A DNA stretch of 64,000 nucleotides from the NCBI GenBank assembly GCA_963757065.1, contig CAVWQC010000007.1, forward strand, positions 496,001-560,000, written 5' to 3'. Below the pieces are notes generated by a model, which saw nothing but the letters and a program-made list of their open reading frames with translations, did not search any database and was not told where the DNA came from. Within the stretch, counting starts at the first letter, position 1. Each line of letters opens with the position of its first letter. The translations under genes were made by a program, and so were the position numbers. Below are positions 49,401-58,006 of this stretch, piece after piece. Origin of the DNA: PNON01 sp963757065 (lineage in GTDB: Bacteria > Chloroflexota > Anaerolineae > Anaerolineales > Anaerolineaceae).

Positions 49401-50245
49401 AAAAAATGTTTCGTGTTGTGGGCACGGAAAATGATCCAACGAATATATTAAAAGAGTCCCCATTTTTAAAGAATGAAGGATTTGCAGAAATGATAGGTAA
49501 TCCCTTAATTGTGAAAGGGAGAACTGTAGGGGTCTTGGAGGTTTTCCACAGGACTCCATTAGATATAGATGATGAGTGGTTAAGTTTCTTATCTGGAATT
49601 GCCCAGCAAGCCGCCATCGCCATAGATAATGCCAAACTATTCCAGGAGTTGGAAAAGTCAAATCTCAACATTATGGCGGCTTATGATTCAACATTGGAAG
49701 GTTGGTCAAATGCACTCGAATTACGAGACAGAGAAACTCAAGGACATAGCAAGCGAGTGGTGGACCTAACGATCGAAATTGCATTACAAATGGGAATGAC
49801 CTCAGAAAAACTGGTTCATATTCGCCGGGGAGCATTACTGCACGACATAGGTAAAGTAGGTATACCAGATTCCATCCTCCTAAAACCTGGAACCTTAACC
49901 CCGGATGAAAGACTCGCAATGGAGCAGCATCCGGTATTGGCATATAACCTGTTATCTTCAATTGAATATTTACATCCGGCTATGGATATTCCGTACAGCC
50001 ACCATGAAAAATGGGATGGCAGTGGATATCCAAACGGATTAAAAGGAAAAAATATTCCTTTACAAGCCAGGATATTTGCAGTCGTGGATGTATATGATGC
50101 CCTGACATCGGATCGTCCTTATCGAAAAGCGTGGTCAGATAAGGATGCACTGGATTATATTGCGGAACAATCCGGAAAGCATTTTGACCCGGAAGTGGTG
50201 GAAATATTTCTCAAGTTAATTGGTGAAAGGGATATTAATAATTAA
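46456..50245 (+). CDS. Very long REC-PAS-PAS-multi-GAF-HD-GYP cyclic-di-GMP phosphodiesterase (several frameshifts)
   Basis: About 1,260 residues when read through breaks near 47705, 47790, 48470 and 48765. Order: receiver (ILTIEDSEEDTELI, phospho-Asp in TSDFQIP), two PAS domains (about residues 140-400), at least three GAF-like domains (for example GVGIAGKVIQTHEPIILNDY and RYGESFAGKAAIDKK), and HD-GYP (GHSKRV, LLHDIGKVGIPD, SHHEKWDGSGYPNGL). Its HD-GYP and last GAF resemble those of the 34.2 kb protein, so they are paralogues. No membrane helix, so it is a cytoplasmic response regulator; no partner kinase is adjacent. Confidence 0.85.
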
Positions 50246-50284
50246 TTCTCTTATATGTGATCAATTTTAAGGTAGATGCAAAAA

Positions 50285-50316
50285 AACAGGAGCGGATCTT
50301 TTGATCCGCTCCTGTT
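50285..50316. terminator. Bidirectional intrinsic terminator
   Basis: AACAGGAGCGGATC and its complement around TTTT; A/T-rich flanks on both sides, between the HD-GYP gene and livF. Confidence 0.85.
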
Positions 50317-50322
50317 TAGAAT

Positions 50323-51030
50323 TTATACACCCAGGTATGCTTCTTTCACTTGCGGATTGTCCGCAATCTCCTTTGCCGGACCGGAGAGAGTGATCCTGCC
50401 TGTTTCCAGTACATAAGCCCGGTTTGACACAGAAAGTGCCATTTGAGCATTTTGCTCAACCAAAAGGATACTTGTACCTTCCTGGTTGATCTCTTTAATT
50501 ATCCTGAAGATCTCTTCCACCATGATCGGGCTTAATCCCATCGAAGGTTCATCAAGCAGGATAAGGGTAGGTTTATTCATCAAGCCACGGCCTGTGGCAA
50601 GCATCTGCTGTTCACCACCGGAAAGAGTTCCACCAAGTTGTGATATTCTTTCTTTCAAACGCGGGAAGCTCCTGAAGACTCTTTCCATCATTCGATTGAT
50701 CTCAGCCTTGTCATTAATGATATAAGCGCCCATTTCCAGGTTCTCGCGGACGGTTAGTGGTGCAAATATTTTCCGTCCTTCCGGAACATGGCTTATACCT
50801 TTCCGGACGATCTTTTCAGCAGGTTCAAGGGTGATATCTTCGCCCTTGAATGTGATCGATCCACTTCGTGGACGAATGAGACCAGAAAGAGCCCGTAAGG
50901 TAGTGGATTTGCCAGCACCATTGGCGCCGATCAAAGAGACGATCTCGCCTTCATTGACATTAAACGAGATACCCTGCAGCGCATGGATTGCGCCATAATA
51001 TACATTTAGGTCTTTGACATCAAGCAGCAT
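50323..51030 (-). CDS. livF: Branched-chain amino acid ABC transporter ATP-binding protein LivF
   Basis: 235 residues. Walker A GANGAGKST, signature LSGGEQQML, Walker B LILLDEPSMGL, and the LivF-type ending NPQVKEAYLGV. It drives import of leucine/isoleucine/valine or related solutes with LivG. The ATG at 51030 overlaps the livG stop by 11 bases and fits the family length; the longer frame back to 51117 is a shadow of livG. Confidence 0.93.
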   Translation of the reverse strand: MLLDVKDLNVYYGAIHALQGISFNVNEGEIVSLIGANGAGKSTTLRALSGLIRPRSGSITFKGEDITLEPAEKIVRKGISHVPEGRKIFAPLTVRENLEMGAYIINDKAEINRMMERVFRSFPRLKERISQLGGTLSGGEQQMLATGRGLMNKPTLILLDEPSMGLSPIMVEEIFRIIKEINQEGTSILLVEQNAQMALSVSNRAYVLETGRITLSGPAKEIADNPQVKEAYLGV

Positions 51031-51820
51031 TTGCGGCTCCCTTTCCCAAATAGGCTTCAATGACTTTTGGATTAAGTTGAATTTCTTTGGGATTACCTCG
51101 CGCAATGACTTCGCCAAAATCCATTACGGTTATGTATTCACAGATGCCCATAACAACCCGCATTTGATGCTCGATCAGTAAGATCGTCAACTTGAAATTT
51201 TCCCGTACGAAGCGGATCATATCCATTAACTGCATAATTTCTTTTGGATTCATACCTGCAGCAGGTTCATCGAGCAGGAGCAGCTGAGGTTGACACGCCA
51301 GGGCGCGGGCAATCTCAACCCGGCGCTGTTCACCATAAGGCAGGTTCCTGGCGATCTCATTCTGGAAACGTGAAAGTTTCATCACATCAAGCAGATCTTG
51401 AGCTTTTTCAGTAATTTCATGCTCTTTTTGAGAAAAATTCTTATTTGATACGATACTGTCAAACATGGAATAACCGGCTTGAGGGTGGAAAGCAATCCGA
51501 ACGTTATCGAGTACAGTCAGGTTGGAGAATAATCGGATATTCTGGAAAGTACGACCGATACCTGTTCTGGTGATCTCGTGTGGTTCAAATCCTACCAGAT
51601 TAATCCCATTGAATTTAACGGATCCTTTTGTAGGAAGATAAATGCCGGTGATTTGATTGAAAACAGTTGTCTTACCGGCTCCATTCGGTCCGATCAGCCC
51701 CACCAGTTCGCCTTGATTGATGGTCAAATTGAAATCGTTGACAGCGCGCAAGCCTCCAAATAGCTTGGTTAGACCTTCGACCTGAAGTAAAGGAGTTTGT
51801 TCAACATTTGTGTTATTCAT
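51020..51820 (-). CDS. livG: Branched-chain amino acid ABC transporter ATP-binding protein LivG
   Basis: 266 residues. Walker A GPNGAGKTT, signature LPYGEQRRV, Walker B LLLLDEPAAGMNP, the LivG-characteristic GRTFQNIRLF and a C-terminal NPKVIEAYLG. Overlaps livM by four bases and livF by eleven, so all are translated together. Confidence 0.94.
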   Translation of the reverse strand: MNNTNVEQTPLLQVEGLTKLFGGLRAVNDFNLTINQGELVGLIGPNGAGKTTVFNQITGIYLPTKGSVKFNGINLVGFEPHEITRTGIGRTFQNIRLFSNLTVLDNVRIAFHPQAGYSMFDSIVSNKNFSQKEHEITEKAQDLLDVMKLSRFQNEIARNLPYGEQRRVEIARALACQPQLLLLDEPAAGMNPKEIMQLMDMIRFVRENFKLTILLIEHQMRVVMGICEYITVMDFGEVIARGNPKEIQLNPKVIEAYLGKGAANAA

Positions 51821-53208
51821 GCTGGCTTTACTCCTTCTTTGGTTCCCGATTTACGCAAGGAAATTATCTTAGATTTAAGGAAACCCCATTCGATTTCACC
51901 CAACAATCCTTTGGGACGGACAAGCATTAAAAGAAGCAAGGTCAGAGGATATAGTACATACCGCCAAGAAGGTGCTTCCGGACTGATCTTTCCCAGAATT
52001 TCACGCAGCATACCTTCCAGGAAGAAAATCCACCCGAATGCAGCAGTAACAGTTCCTGTCATGCTACCCAATCCACCGAACACGATAATGATCAGAGGAT
52101 TGAATCCAACCAGAAAGTCAAAGGCTTTTGGGCTGAGGAAGCCAATATAGTGTGCATAAACAGCACCTCCCAGGCCAGCAAAAAGGCTGCCGATCACAAA
52201 AGACATCAGTTTAGTTCCGGCAACGTCAATCCCCATCGATCTGGCAGCAATCTCGTCTTCCCGGACTGACAAAATTGATCGGCCAGTAGATGAACGAATT
52301 ATGTTGCGCATAACAATGATCACGAGCAGCATAAATACGAATGCCCAGAACCAGGTGGTTAGCTTGGGAATACCGATCATTCCCCGGCCACCCTTCATTT
52401 CAGGGAACGGGAGGATGGTATCTGAGTTGACCATCAAGGTATAGATGACGATCGAAAAGCCGAGGGTTGCAATACCAAAGTAATCTGATCCGAGAGAAAG
52501 AACTGGCAGTCCAAAGAGAAAACTCACTTCTGCGGCGAAAATTCCAGCAAAAATGATCGCAAGGAAAAATACAATTTGCATTGGTAACCCTTGCGCCAGA
52601 GGTCCAAGACTTAATGAAGTACCTAAGAGAGGATCCAACCCGGGCGCTATGAGTTTACCAGCAAACACAGCCACAGCCCCGGCAACAATTGAACCAATTA
52701 AATAAAGGGTAAAGGATGAAAGTACCGGCATTCGGCGTAAATTTCCCAAGAATTTTCCTATGAGGATGATGACCAGCCCTCCCAGAATTACACCTATTCC
52801 CAGAACGACTAATCCACGTGAATCACCGTTCACCCAGCGATAAGTGACATCAGCAGCAGCATAGGCACCAATACCATAGAAACCCCATTGCCCAAGACTG
52901 AACTGGCCATTGAAGCCATAGATCAGGTTTAGACCCAACGCCACCATTGTCATGGTGCAGGCTTGATAAAGCAGACCGCTATCAAAGTCATTCAAAATAC
53001 TGACACCATTAAATTCAGTTAGTGCAAGCTGAATGATGCCAAAAGCTACGATCCCGCCAAGAATATTCACCGCTATGCTGGGATCTACCTGCTTACCAGC
53101 AATTTCGATTTTCTTTAACTTCACACCTAACACCCAGAACAGGCCGTAAAGATAGGCTATCACAGCCACAATCTTTACCAAGGATAAAATCATAGTAGTA
53201 ACATCCAT
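51817..53208 (-). CDS. livM: Branched-chain amino acid ABC transporter permease LivM
   Basis: 463 residues with about ten helices. Family blocks: ALGLNLIYGFNGQFSLGQWGFYGIGAYAA, DYFGIATLGFSIVI, SVREDEIAARSMGIDVAGTKLMSFVIGS and YAHYIGFLSP. It is longer than typical LivM because of an N-terminal two-helix extension and an insert around residues 150-200. Partner of LivH. Confidence 0.93.
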   Translation of the reverse strand: MDVTTMILSLVKIVAVIAYLYGLFWVLGVKLKKIEIAGKQVDPSIAVNILGGIVAFGIIQLALTEFNGVSILNDFDSGLLYQACTMTMVALGLNLIYGFNGQFSLGQWGFYGIGAYAAADVTYRWVNGDSRGLVVLGIGVILGGLVIILIGKFLGNLRRMPVLSSFTLYLIGSIVAGAVAVFAGKLIAPGLDPLLGTSLSLGPLAQGLPMQIVFFLAIIFAGIFAAEVSFLFGLPVLSLGSDYFGIATLGFSIVIYTLMVNSDTILPFPEMKGGRGMIGIPKLTTWFWAFVFMLLVIIVMRNIIRSSTGRSILSVREDEIAARSMGIDVAGTKLMSFVIGSLFAGLGGAVYAHYIGFLSPKAFDFLVGFNPLIIIVFGGLGSMTGTVTAAFGWIFFLEGMLREILGKISPEAPSWRYVLYPLTLLLLMLVRPKGLLGEIEWGFLKSKIISLRKSGTKEGVKPA

Positions 53209-53217
53209 GGTTTCCTC

Positions 53218-54342
53218 TTATGCCTTTTCTTTTTCTGGTTCGCCAAAAATACCGGTAGGCTTAATTAACAAAACCAGGATAAGGATGGAGAATGCAATCG
53301 CATCCCGCATTGGGGTGGAGATATATCCGGAAGTCATAGCTTCAGCTTGACCCATGATCAAGGCGCCAACAAACGCTCCGGGAATACTGCCAATTCCTCC
53401 GAGCACGGCTGCCACAAACGCTTTTAAACCCGGATAAACACCCATCAAAGTTCTGATGGATGGATAAGCAATTGCATATAATACACCGCCCAGGGCCGCG
53501 AAAGCAGCACCAATTGCGAAAGTGAATGAAATTACAGAGTCCACTTCGATACCCATCAGGCGGGAGGTCGGTTTGTCGAAGGATGTTGCCCGCATTGCAA
53601 TCCCGATCTTTGTACGTCGAACCAGATATTGTAAAAAGATCTGAACAAGAATTGTAGCAATAATGATGATGATCAGAATGTTGGAAATTGTGACCGCACC
53701 ATCGGGAGGAGCAATACCAGCTTCAACCAGGTGTATGCCGTCTTTGATGTACCAGGTGACGACTTCAAAAGGTCTTTGATATGGAATAAACCGGGCTGAG
53801 AACACAAAATCCAACAGACCAAAATACTCCAGGTAAAATGACACTCCGATAGCAGTAATTAATGCTGCAATTCGTGGAGCGTCCCGTAACGGTTTGTAAG
53901 CGACTCTTTCGATGGTGACTGCAAGCAAAACACAGATCACCATGGCAAGTAATATCGTCGTTACTGTACCGATTGCTGTCGAGAGGAAAGGATCAAACCC
54001 TGGAAATACTTTTAGCGGCCATTGATGCAGGCCAAATCTTTCTACGGCAAAATAGCTGACAAAAGCACCCACCATAAAAACATCACCATGGGCAAAATTG
54101 ATCAGCTTTACGATACCGTAAACCATTGTGTACCCGAGAGCGATCAATGCATACACAAAACCCAATTGCAAACCATTGATCACATTTTGTGCAAACAGGT
54201 ACGGTTTATCAAATAAATTAATAATAAGAATATATGCCGCAAGTAAACCAATGATAATTAAAAATATTTTTCCGATCCATGCCAGGAACGAATTTGGTGA
54301 TACGATGATCGGGGCTTTTTGTGGTTTGGAGACGGATTGCAT
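53218..54342 (-). CDS. livH: Branched-chain amino acid ABC transporter permease LivH
   Basis: 374 residues, with the LivH blocks GLQLGFVYALIALGYTMVYGIVKLINFAHGDVFMVGAF, AIGVSFYLEYFG and IGIAMRATSFDKPTSRLMGIEVD. Nine base pairs separate it from livM. It is separated from the binding-protein gene upstream by a strong hairpin that probably lowers its level relative to the binding protein. Confidence 0.94.
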   Translation of the reverse strand: MQSVSKPQKAPIIVSPNSFLAWIGKIFLIIIGLLAAYILIINLFDKPYLFAQNVINGLQLGFVYALIALGYTMVYGIVKLINFAHGDVFMVGAFVSYFAVERFGLHQWPLKVFPGFDPFLSTAIGTVTTILLAMVICVLLAVTIERVAYKPLRDAPRIAALITAIGVSFYLEYFGLLDFVFSARFIPYQRPFEVVTWYIKDGIHLVEAGIAPPDGAVTISNILIIIIIATILVQIFLQYLVRRTKIGIAMRATSFDKPTSRLMGIEVDSVISFTFAIGAAFAALGGVLYAIAYPSIRTLMGVYPGLKAFVAAVLGGIGSIPGAFVGALIMGQAEAMTSGYISTPMRDAIAFSILILVLLIKPTGIFGEPEKEKA

Positions 54343-54382
54343 TTGGCAAACTCTCCTTCTTAATAAGGATTTTTAAAAAGTA

Positions 54383-54415
54383 TAAAAGGGGACAGGTTCT
54401 ACCTGTCCCCTTTTA
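54383..54415 (-). terminator. Attenuating terminator between livK-type and livH genes
   Basis: AAAAGGGGACAGGT and its complement around TCT, 12 bases past the binding-protein stop, with a T-run on the minus strand. Typical of operons that make more binding protein than permease. Confidence 0.8.
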
Positions 54416-54426
54416 TTATTATAAAA

Positions 54427-55563
54427 TTACGGATTTACAACAGAATTGAATTGAATACCTTCTGCTGTTACTTTAAGGATGGTGGCGGATTTTACAGGGT
54501 TGTGAGAAGAATCGAAGGTGATGGTACCTGATACACCTTTGAAGGTGATACCTTCAACTGCGGCTTTTACCTTCTCAGTATCATCTGCACCAGCAGCTTT
54601 AATGGCTTCAAGCATCAGATTGGTGGCATCATAAGCAAGTGCAGCCAGGGCATCTGGAGTCTTGTTGTATTTTGCCTCAAACGCCTTACGGAAATCCTGG
54701 ACTTCTGGACGAGGATCATCCGGGGAGTAGTGATTGGTGAAGTAACCACCAGCTGCAGCTACTTTATCAAGATCTGCGGAATCCCAGCCATCGCCGCCCA
54801 TGAATGGAGCAGTAATGCCTTTTTCCTTGGCCTGTTTGGTTGCCAGGTTTACGATGTTGTAGTAATCGGGCAGGTAGACCATATCGGGCTTGGCATCGGC
54901 AATTTTTGCTAATATAGCAGAGAAATCGGTATCGCTGGAGGTATAGGATTCCTTACCAACGATCGTTCCACCAGCAGCTGTGAAGGATTTCTCAAAGAAT
55001 TCAGCTAAACCCTTAACATAATCATTTGCCTGGTCAGACATAACGAATGCTGTTTTTGCACCTAACTGCTCCATTGCGAATTTAGCTGCAACCTGACCCT
55101 GGAATGGGTCGATGAAGCAGGCGCGGAAAATGTAGGCTTTGGTCACACCATTACCATCAACAGTAACACTGGGGTTGGTGGAAGTTGGGCTGATTTGTAC
55201 GACCTTGGCAGCATTTGCGATTTCAGAGATCGGAATGGAGGCGCTTGAGCATACTTCGCCAATGATATAGTGTACTTTATCCTGGTTGATGACTTTGTTT
55301 GCAGCGTTTACGGCTGGGTCAGGGGTGCACTGGCTGTCTTCAACAATGGGTACGATTGTCGCACCCAATACACCGCCCTTGGCATTCCATTCTTCAATGG
55401 CCAGTAAAGCGCCATCGCGGGTCATTTCACCAAAGGTAGGAACTGGACCAGAAAGTGGCGCAAGAACTGCAAGCTTCAACTCTTTGGGTGCTGCTGCACC
55501 ACCGCATGCGGTGAGCAGGAAAGCAACAATAACTAAAACACTCAACAACTTAAATGACTTCAT
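54427..55563 (-). CDS. livK: Branched-chain amino acid ABC transporter substrate-binding lipoprotein
   Basis: 378 residues. Lipobox LLTACGGA (Cys at residue 20). Periplasmic-binding-protein type I fold of the Liv family: KLAVLAPLSGPVPTFGEMTRDGALLAIEEWNAKGG, VISPTSTNP-like motif (ISPTSTNPSVT), AKEKGITAPFMGGDGWDS, and YDATNLMLEAIKAAG. The start at 55563 was chosen because the signal peptide begins there. First gene of the liv operon. Confidence 0.92.
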   Translation of the reverse strand: MKSFKLLSVLVIVAFLLTACGGAAAPKELKLAVLAPLSGPVPTFGEMTRDGALLAIEEWNAKGGVLGATIVPIVEDSQCTPDPAVNAANKVINQDKVHYIIGEVCSSASIPISEIANAAKVVQISPTSTNPSVTVDGNGVTKAYIFRACFIDPFQGQVAAKFAMEQLGAKTAFVMSDQANDYVKGLAEFFEKSFTAAGGTIVGKESYTSSDTDFSAILAKIADAKPDMVYLPDYYNIVNLATKQAKEKGITAPFMGGDGWDSADLDKVAAAGGYFTNHYSPDDPRPEVQDFRKAFEAKYNKTPDALAALAYDATNLMLEAIKAAGADDTEKVKAAVEGITFKGVSGTITFDSSHNPVKSATILKVTAEGIQFNSVVNP

Positions 55564-55908
55564 CTCGTTTATCTCCTTCAGATAATGTTTGAGATTGTGT
55601 AATACGCACAATCAGATGCAGGGGTTTTACCAAGTACTACCCATTTCAAATTTATTTATGGGTTGTCTACCACCTCCCTTCAGAAGTGTCGTACTGCTCT
55701 ATATGTTTTACTTAATCTATTGATTGTACATTAATTTTATATTAATATTGGGACTATTGAGTTATAATTATTTATTCCATAAATGTCAAGTGGTAAAGAC
55801 ATCATTTTGTATTTTTCCTCATCTTTCGCTTGACTATTTTACAGGAATGCATAGAATTCATCCATTGAACATCAATTGCAGCGTAAATATTTATAGGAGA
55901 ATACACTT
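55564..55908. other. Divergent intergenic region
   Basis: 345 bases, AT-rich, between the leftward liv operon and the rightward membrane-protein gene. It must hold both promoters. I see no strong palindrome, riboswitch or short ORF. Confidence 0.5.
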
Positions 55909-56298
55909 ATGACCAGGATTGATTTAGCCAACCCCAAATTGATTAAAGCCATTCTTCTTCTGCAATTCATACCGATATTATTATTTCCTCCATCCACATT
56001 TGAACTAACATCACAGACATGGTGGCTGCCAGCAATTCTGGTAGTCTTAGCTATAGTCGGAGTCGTCCAGGTTTTTAGAAAATCGGTTGCTCCATGGCCC
56101 CTTTTCCTGATCTCTTTTGCGCAAGGTTTCAATGTGATCAGCAGGTTATTGATGCTTATGCCGCAATCAACACAGGGTGTTCAAGGCCAGATTTTTAATG
56201 CACCATTTTTTATTCTTTCAATTATCTCCATGTTGGCATCTGCTTTTGTTCTATGGTATGTGGAAAAACCTGAAGTAAAACAACAATTAATGCGATAA
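55909..56298 (+). CDS. Four-helix membrane protein of unknown function
   Basis: 129 residues with four hydrophobic segments (LIKAILLLQFIPILLF, WLPAILVVLAIVGVVQVF, FLISFAQGFNVISRLLML, FFILSIISMLASAFVLWYV) and a charged tail. No catalytic or ligand motif is visible, and I do not recognise the family. An AGGAGA-like site precedes the ATG. Ends before a strong shared terminator. Confidence 0.65.
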   Translation: MTRIDLANPKLIKAILLLQFIPILLFPPSTFELTSQTWWLPAILVVLAIVGVVQVFRKSVAPWPLFLISFAQGFNVISRLLMLMPQSTQGVQGQIFNAPFFILSIISMLASAFVLWYVEKPEVKQQLMR

Positions 56299-56317
56299 TT
56301 TATCCAATTTTGATTGA

Positions 56318-56345
56318 CGGGCGGCTCTTAAGCCGCCCGTTTTTT
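56318..56345 (+). terminator. Intrinsic terminator, overlapping the end of the convergent gene
   Basis: CGGGCGGCT/AGCCGCCCG with a 4-base loop then seven T. It overlaps the last codons of the leftward gene at 56328. Confidence 0.88.
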
Positions 56346-56663
56346 TATTGGTCGATATTTGAACCCGTCCCACAAATGATATATCGTCTTTATCGGATGT
56401 TTCAAAATCATTTGAGGTCCTGAAAAACGCATTACACTTCTGATTTGGGATCTTTGTACGGAAGCATAACAATGAACCGTGCAATTCACACAAGTGGGTT
56501 TGTTTTCCTTAAATGGACAATGATCCAACCGTAATGTGACATACTCCATTAAGGAAGAGCATTCCTGGCAAATGGTATCGCTTCCGTGATTTCCACGACA
56601 ATAAATATCAATCATTGCCTTAATGGTATCTCTCTCACGGTCCATTCTTTTACTGAGCTTCAT
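56328..56663 (-). CDS. Nitrous-oxide-stimulated-promoter (YgbA) family protein
   Basis: 111 residues, rich in Cys: TICQECSSLMEYVTLRLDHCPF, then KPTCVNCTVHCY, then MRFSGPQMILKHPIKTIYHL. These conserved Cys and the MRxSGPxM block mark the YgbA_NO family (PF11756), found under nitric-oxide-responsive control in other bacteria. Probably metal- or cluster-binding; exact role unknown. No NsrR- or NnrR-type site is obvious upstream. Confidence 0.85.
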   Translation of the reverse strand: MKLSKRMDRERDTIKAMIDIYCRGNHGSDTICQECSSLMEYVTLRLDHCPFKENKPTCVNCTVHCYASVQRSQIRSVMRFSGPQMILKHPIKTIYHLWDGFKYRPIKKRAA

Positions 56664-56760
56664 TCTTTACCTCAATAGATAATATTGGGTCATTGTATCC
56701 ACTGAGGATTAAGATTAGCTGAAAAATTTCCCCGGTTTTTAATTCCGGGGAAAGTAAAAA

Positions 56761-57732
56761 TTACTCATCGAGAATGACCTGGTCATTATCAGGTGCGGTG
56801 GGTAATCCTTTTTCCTTCCATAAACATTGTGCAAGTTCACCAGAATTTACGATTACACCCTGCCTGGAAAAATATTGGCAGACACGTGTGACATCCCTGA
56901 AGAAGATAGGCCAGGCATTCTGGTTACTATGACATGAAAATGATTGTGGAAAATCGATCATCCAGATATTTTCTTCCCAATATAAAAGGTTATAAGCAGA
57001 AAAATCACCATGGATCAGGTTATGCTTAAGCATCAAGCGAATATTTTCAACCACTCTGCCAAATAACCGTGCGGCTGAACGCCGATTGAGATTGACGGTA
57101 TTCAGGGTTGGGGCTGGTGTTTGTTCATCACCGATATATTCCATCAGGATGGCATTATTGGCACAAACATACGGTTGCGGGATCGCTCCTCCAGCATCGT
57201 GGAGTATCTTCATCGTATTGAATTCATGTTGAATCCAATCTATATGCAGCAAGTGCAATCCGAAATTCGTCCGTTTCGTGATGGCGTGTTCAGCCCTGTG
57301 ATCTTTTATCTCTAAACCCGCATCGTCCAGGTATGCACGTCCTTCCCGGTAGATATGGTCATCTTTCAGGTTGCGGAACATGCGCGGACGGTAGACTTTT
57401 GCAGCCAACCAATCCTGACCTGTGGTATCGTTTCCCCGGCATAAATATACCGAAGCTTCCTTACCGCCTTTAACCATGCGAACAACATCATCAAACCAGT
57501 GTTCTTCATAAAAACCTCCCAATGAATCAGTCAACCATTTCCCTTCAAACCTGGAAGGTGTATAGGTATATGGGAAATCGTCTGATCGACCCTCCTGGAT
57601 TTGAGCCAGAAGTTCAGGAGAAGGTAATTTACTCACACCCACCGGTACCTTGTTCTTTCTTTGCACCGGTTTTTTTATATTCAAATATGTTGGCAATTCA
57701 TCAAATTCTTCAAATGCATCTATGTCTATCAT
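56761..57732 (-). CDS. RIO1-type atypical serine/threonine kinase
   Basis: 323 residues. ATP-binding loop KGGKEASVYLC, Lys in AAKVYRP, the catalytic HGDFSAYNLLYW (H-x-D-x4-N) and metal-binding IDFPQ, all RIO-family features. RIO1/2 are ribosome-assembly kinases in archaea and eukaryotes; in bacteria the role is not defined. The start at 57732 (MIDIDAFEEF) is used because the longer frame would begin inside the upstream hairpin. A leader ORF and an intrinsic terminator precede it. Confidence 0.88.
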   Translation of the reverse strand: MIDIDAFEEFDELPTYLNIKKPVQRKNKVPVGVSKLPSPELLAQIQEGRSDDFPYTYTPSRFEGKWLTDSLGGFYEEHWFDDVVRMVKGGKEASVYLCRGNDTTGQDWLAAKVYRPRMFRNLKDDHIYREGRAYLDDAGLEIKDHRAEHAITKRTNFGLHLLHIDWIQHEFNTMKILHDAGGAIPQPYVCANNAILMEYIGDEQTPAPTLNTVNLNRRSAARLFGRVVENIRLMLKHNLIHGDFSAYNLLYWEENIWMIDFPQSFSCHSNQNAWPIFFRDVTRVCQYFSRQGVIVNSGELAQCLWKEKGLPTAPDNDQVILDE

Positions 57733-57787
57733 TATGTTTACTCTCGAAAACCTTAAAAACAAAACCCCAACTTTCGTTGCGGTTGTT

Positions 57788-57820
57788 AAAAAAAACAACC
57801 ACAGGGCGTGCCTGTGGTTG
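57788..57820 (-). terminator. Intrinsic terminator in the RIO-kinase leader
   Basis: CAACCACAGG and its complement around a 5-base loop, then eight T on the minus strand. It lies between a 21-codon leader ORF and the kinase start, 56 bases ahead of it. Confidence 0.85.
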
Positions 57821-57838
57821 GATAAAAGGGAGATCCCT

Positions 57839-57904
57839 CTACTTACATGTCCAAAGAGGAGGCGCGCAGAATATTATTGTTGATGCAAGAACGTTTGTAT
57901 CCAT
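57839..57904 (-). CDS. Possible 21-residue leader peptide
   Basis: A short frame, too small for most gene finders: MDTNVLASTIIF then CAPPLWTCK and a stop. It is preceded by AAAGGAGG at a slightly long spacing (about 11 bases) and followed 19 bases later by the intrinsic terminator, then by the RIO kinase. This is the layout of a transcription-attenuation leader. The peptide has no run of a single regulatory amino acid, so the signal (if any) is unclear. Could also be chance. Confidence 0.35.
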   Translation of the reverse strand: MDTNVLASTIIFCAPPLWTCK

Positions 57905-58006
57905 AAATTTAATGCCTCCTTTCAGATTAGATTTACATTAATATATCAAATGATTTATTAATAGTCAAGGGATTTGAGCTGATTATGTGAATTAATGTTA
58001 GAAAAC

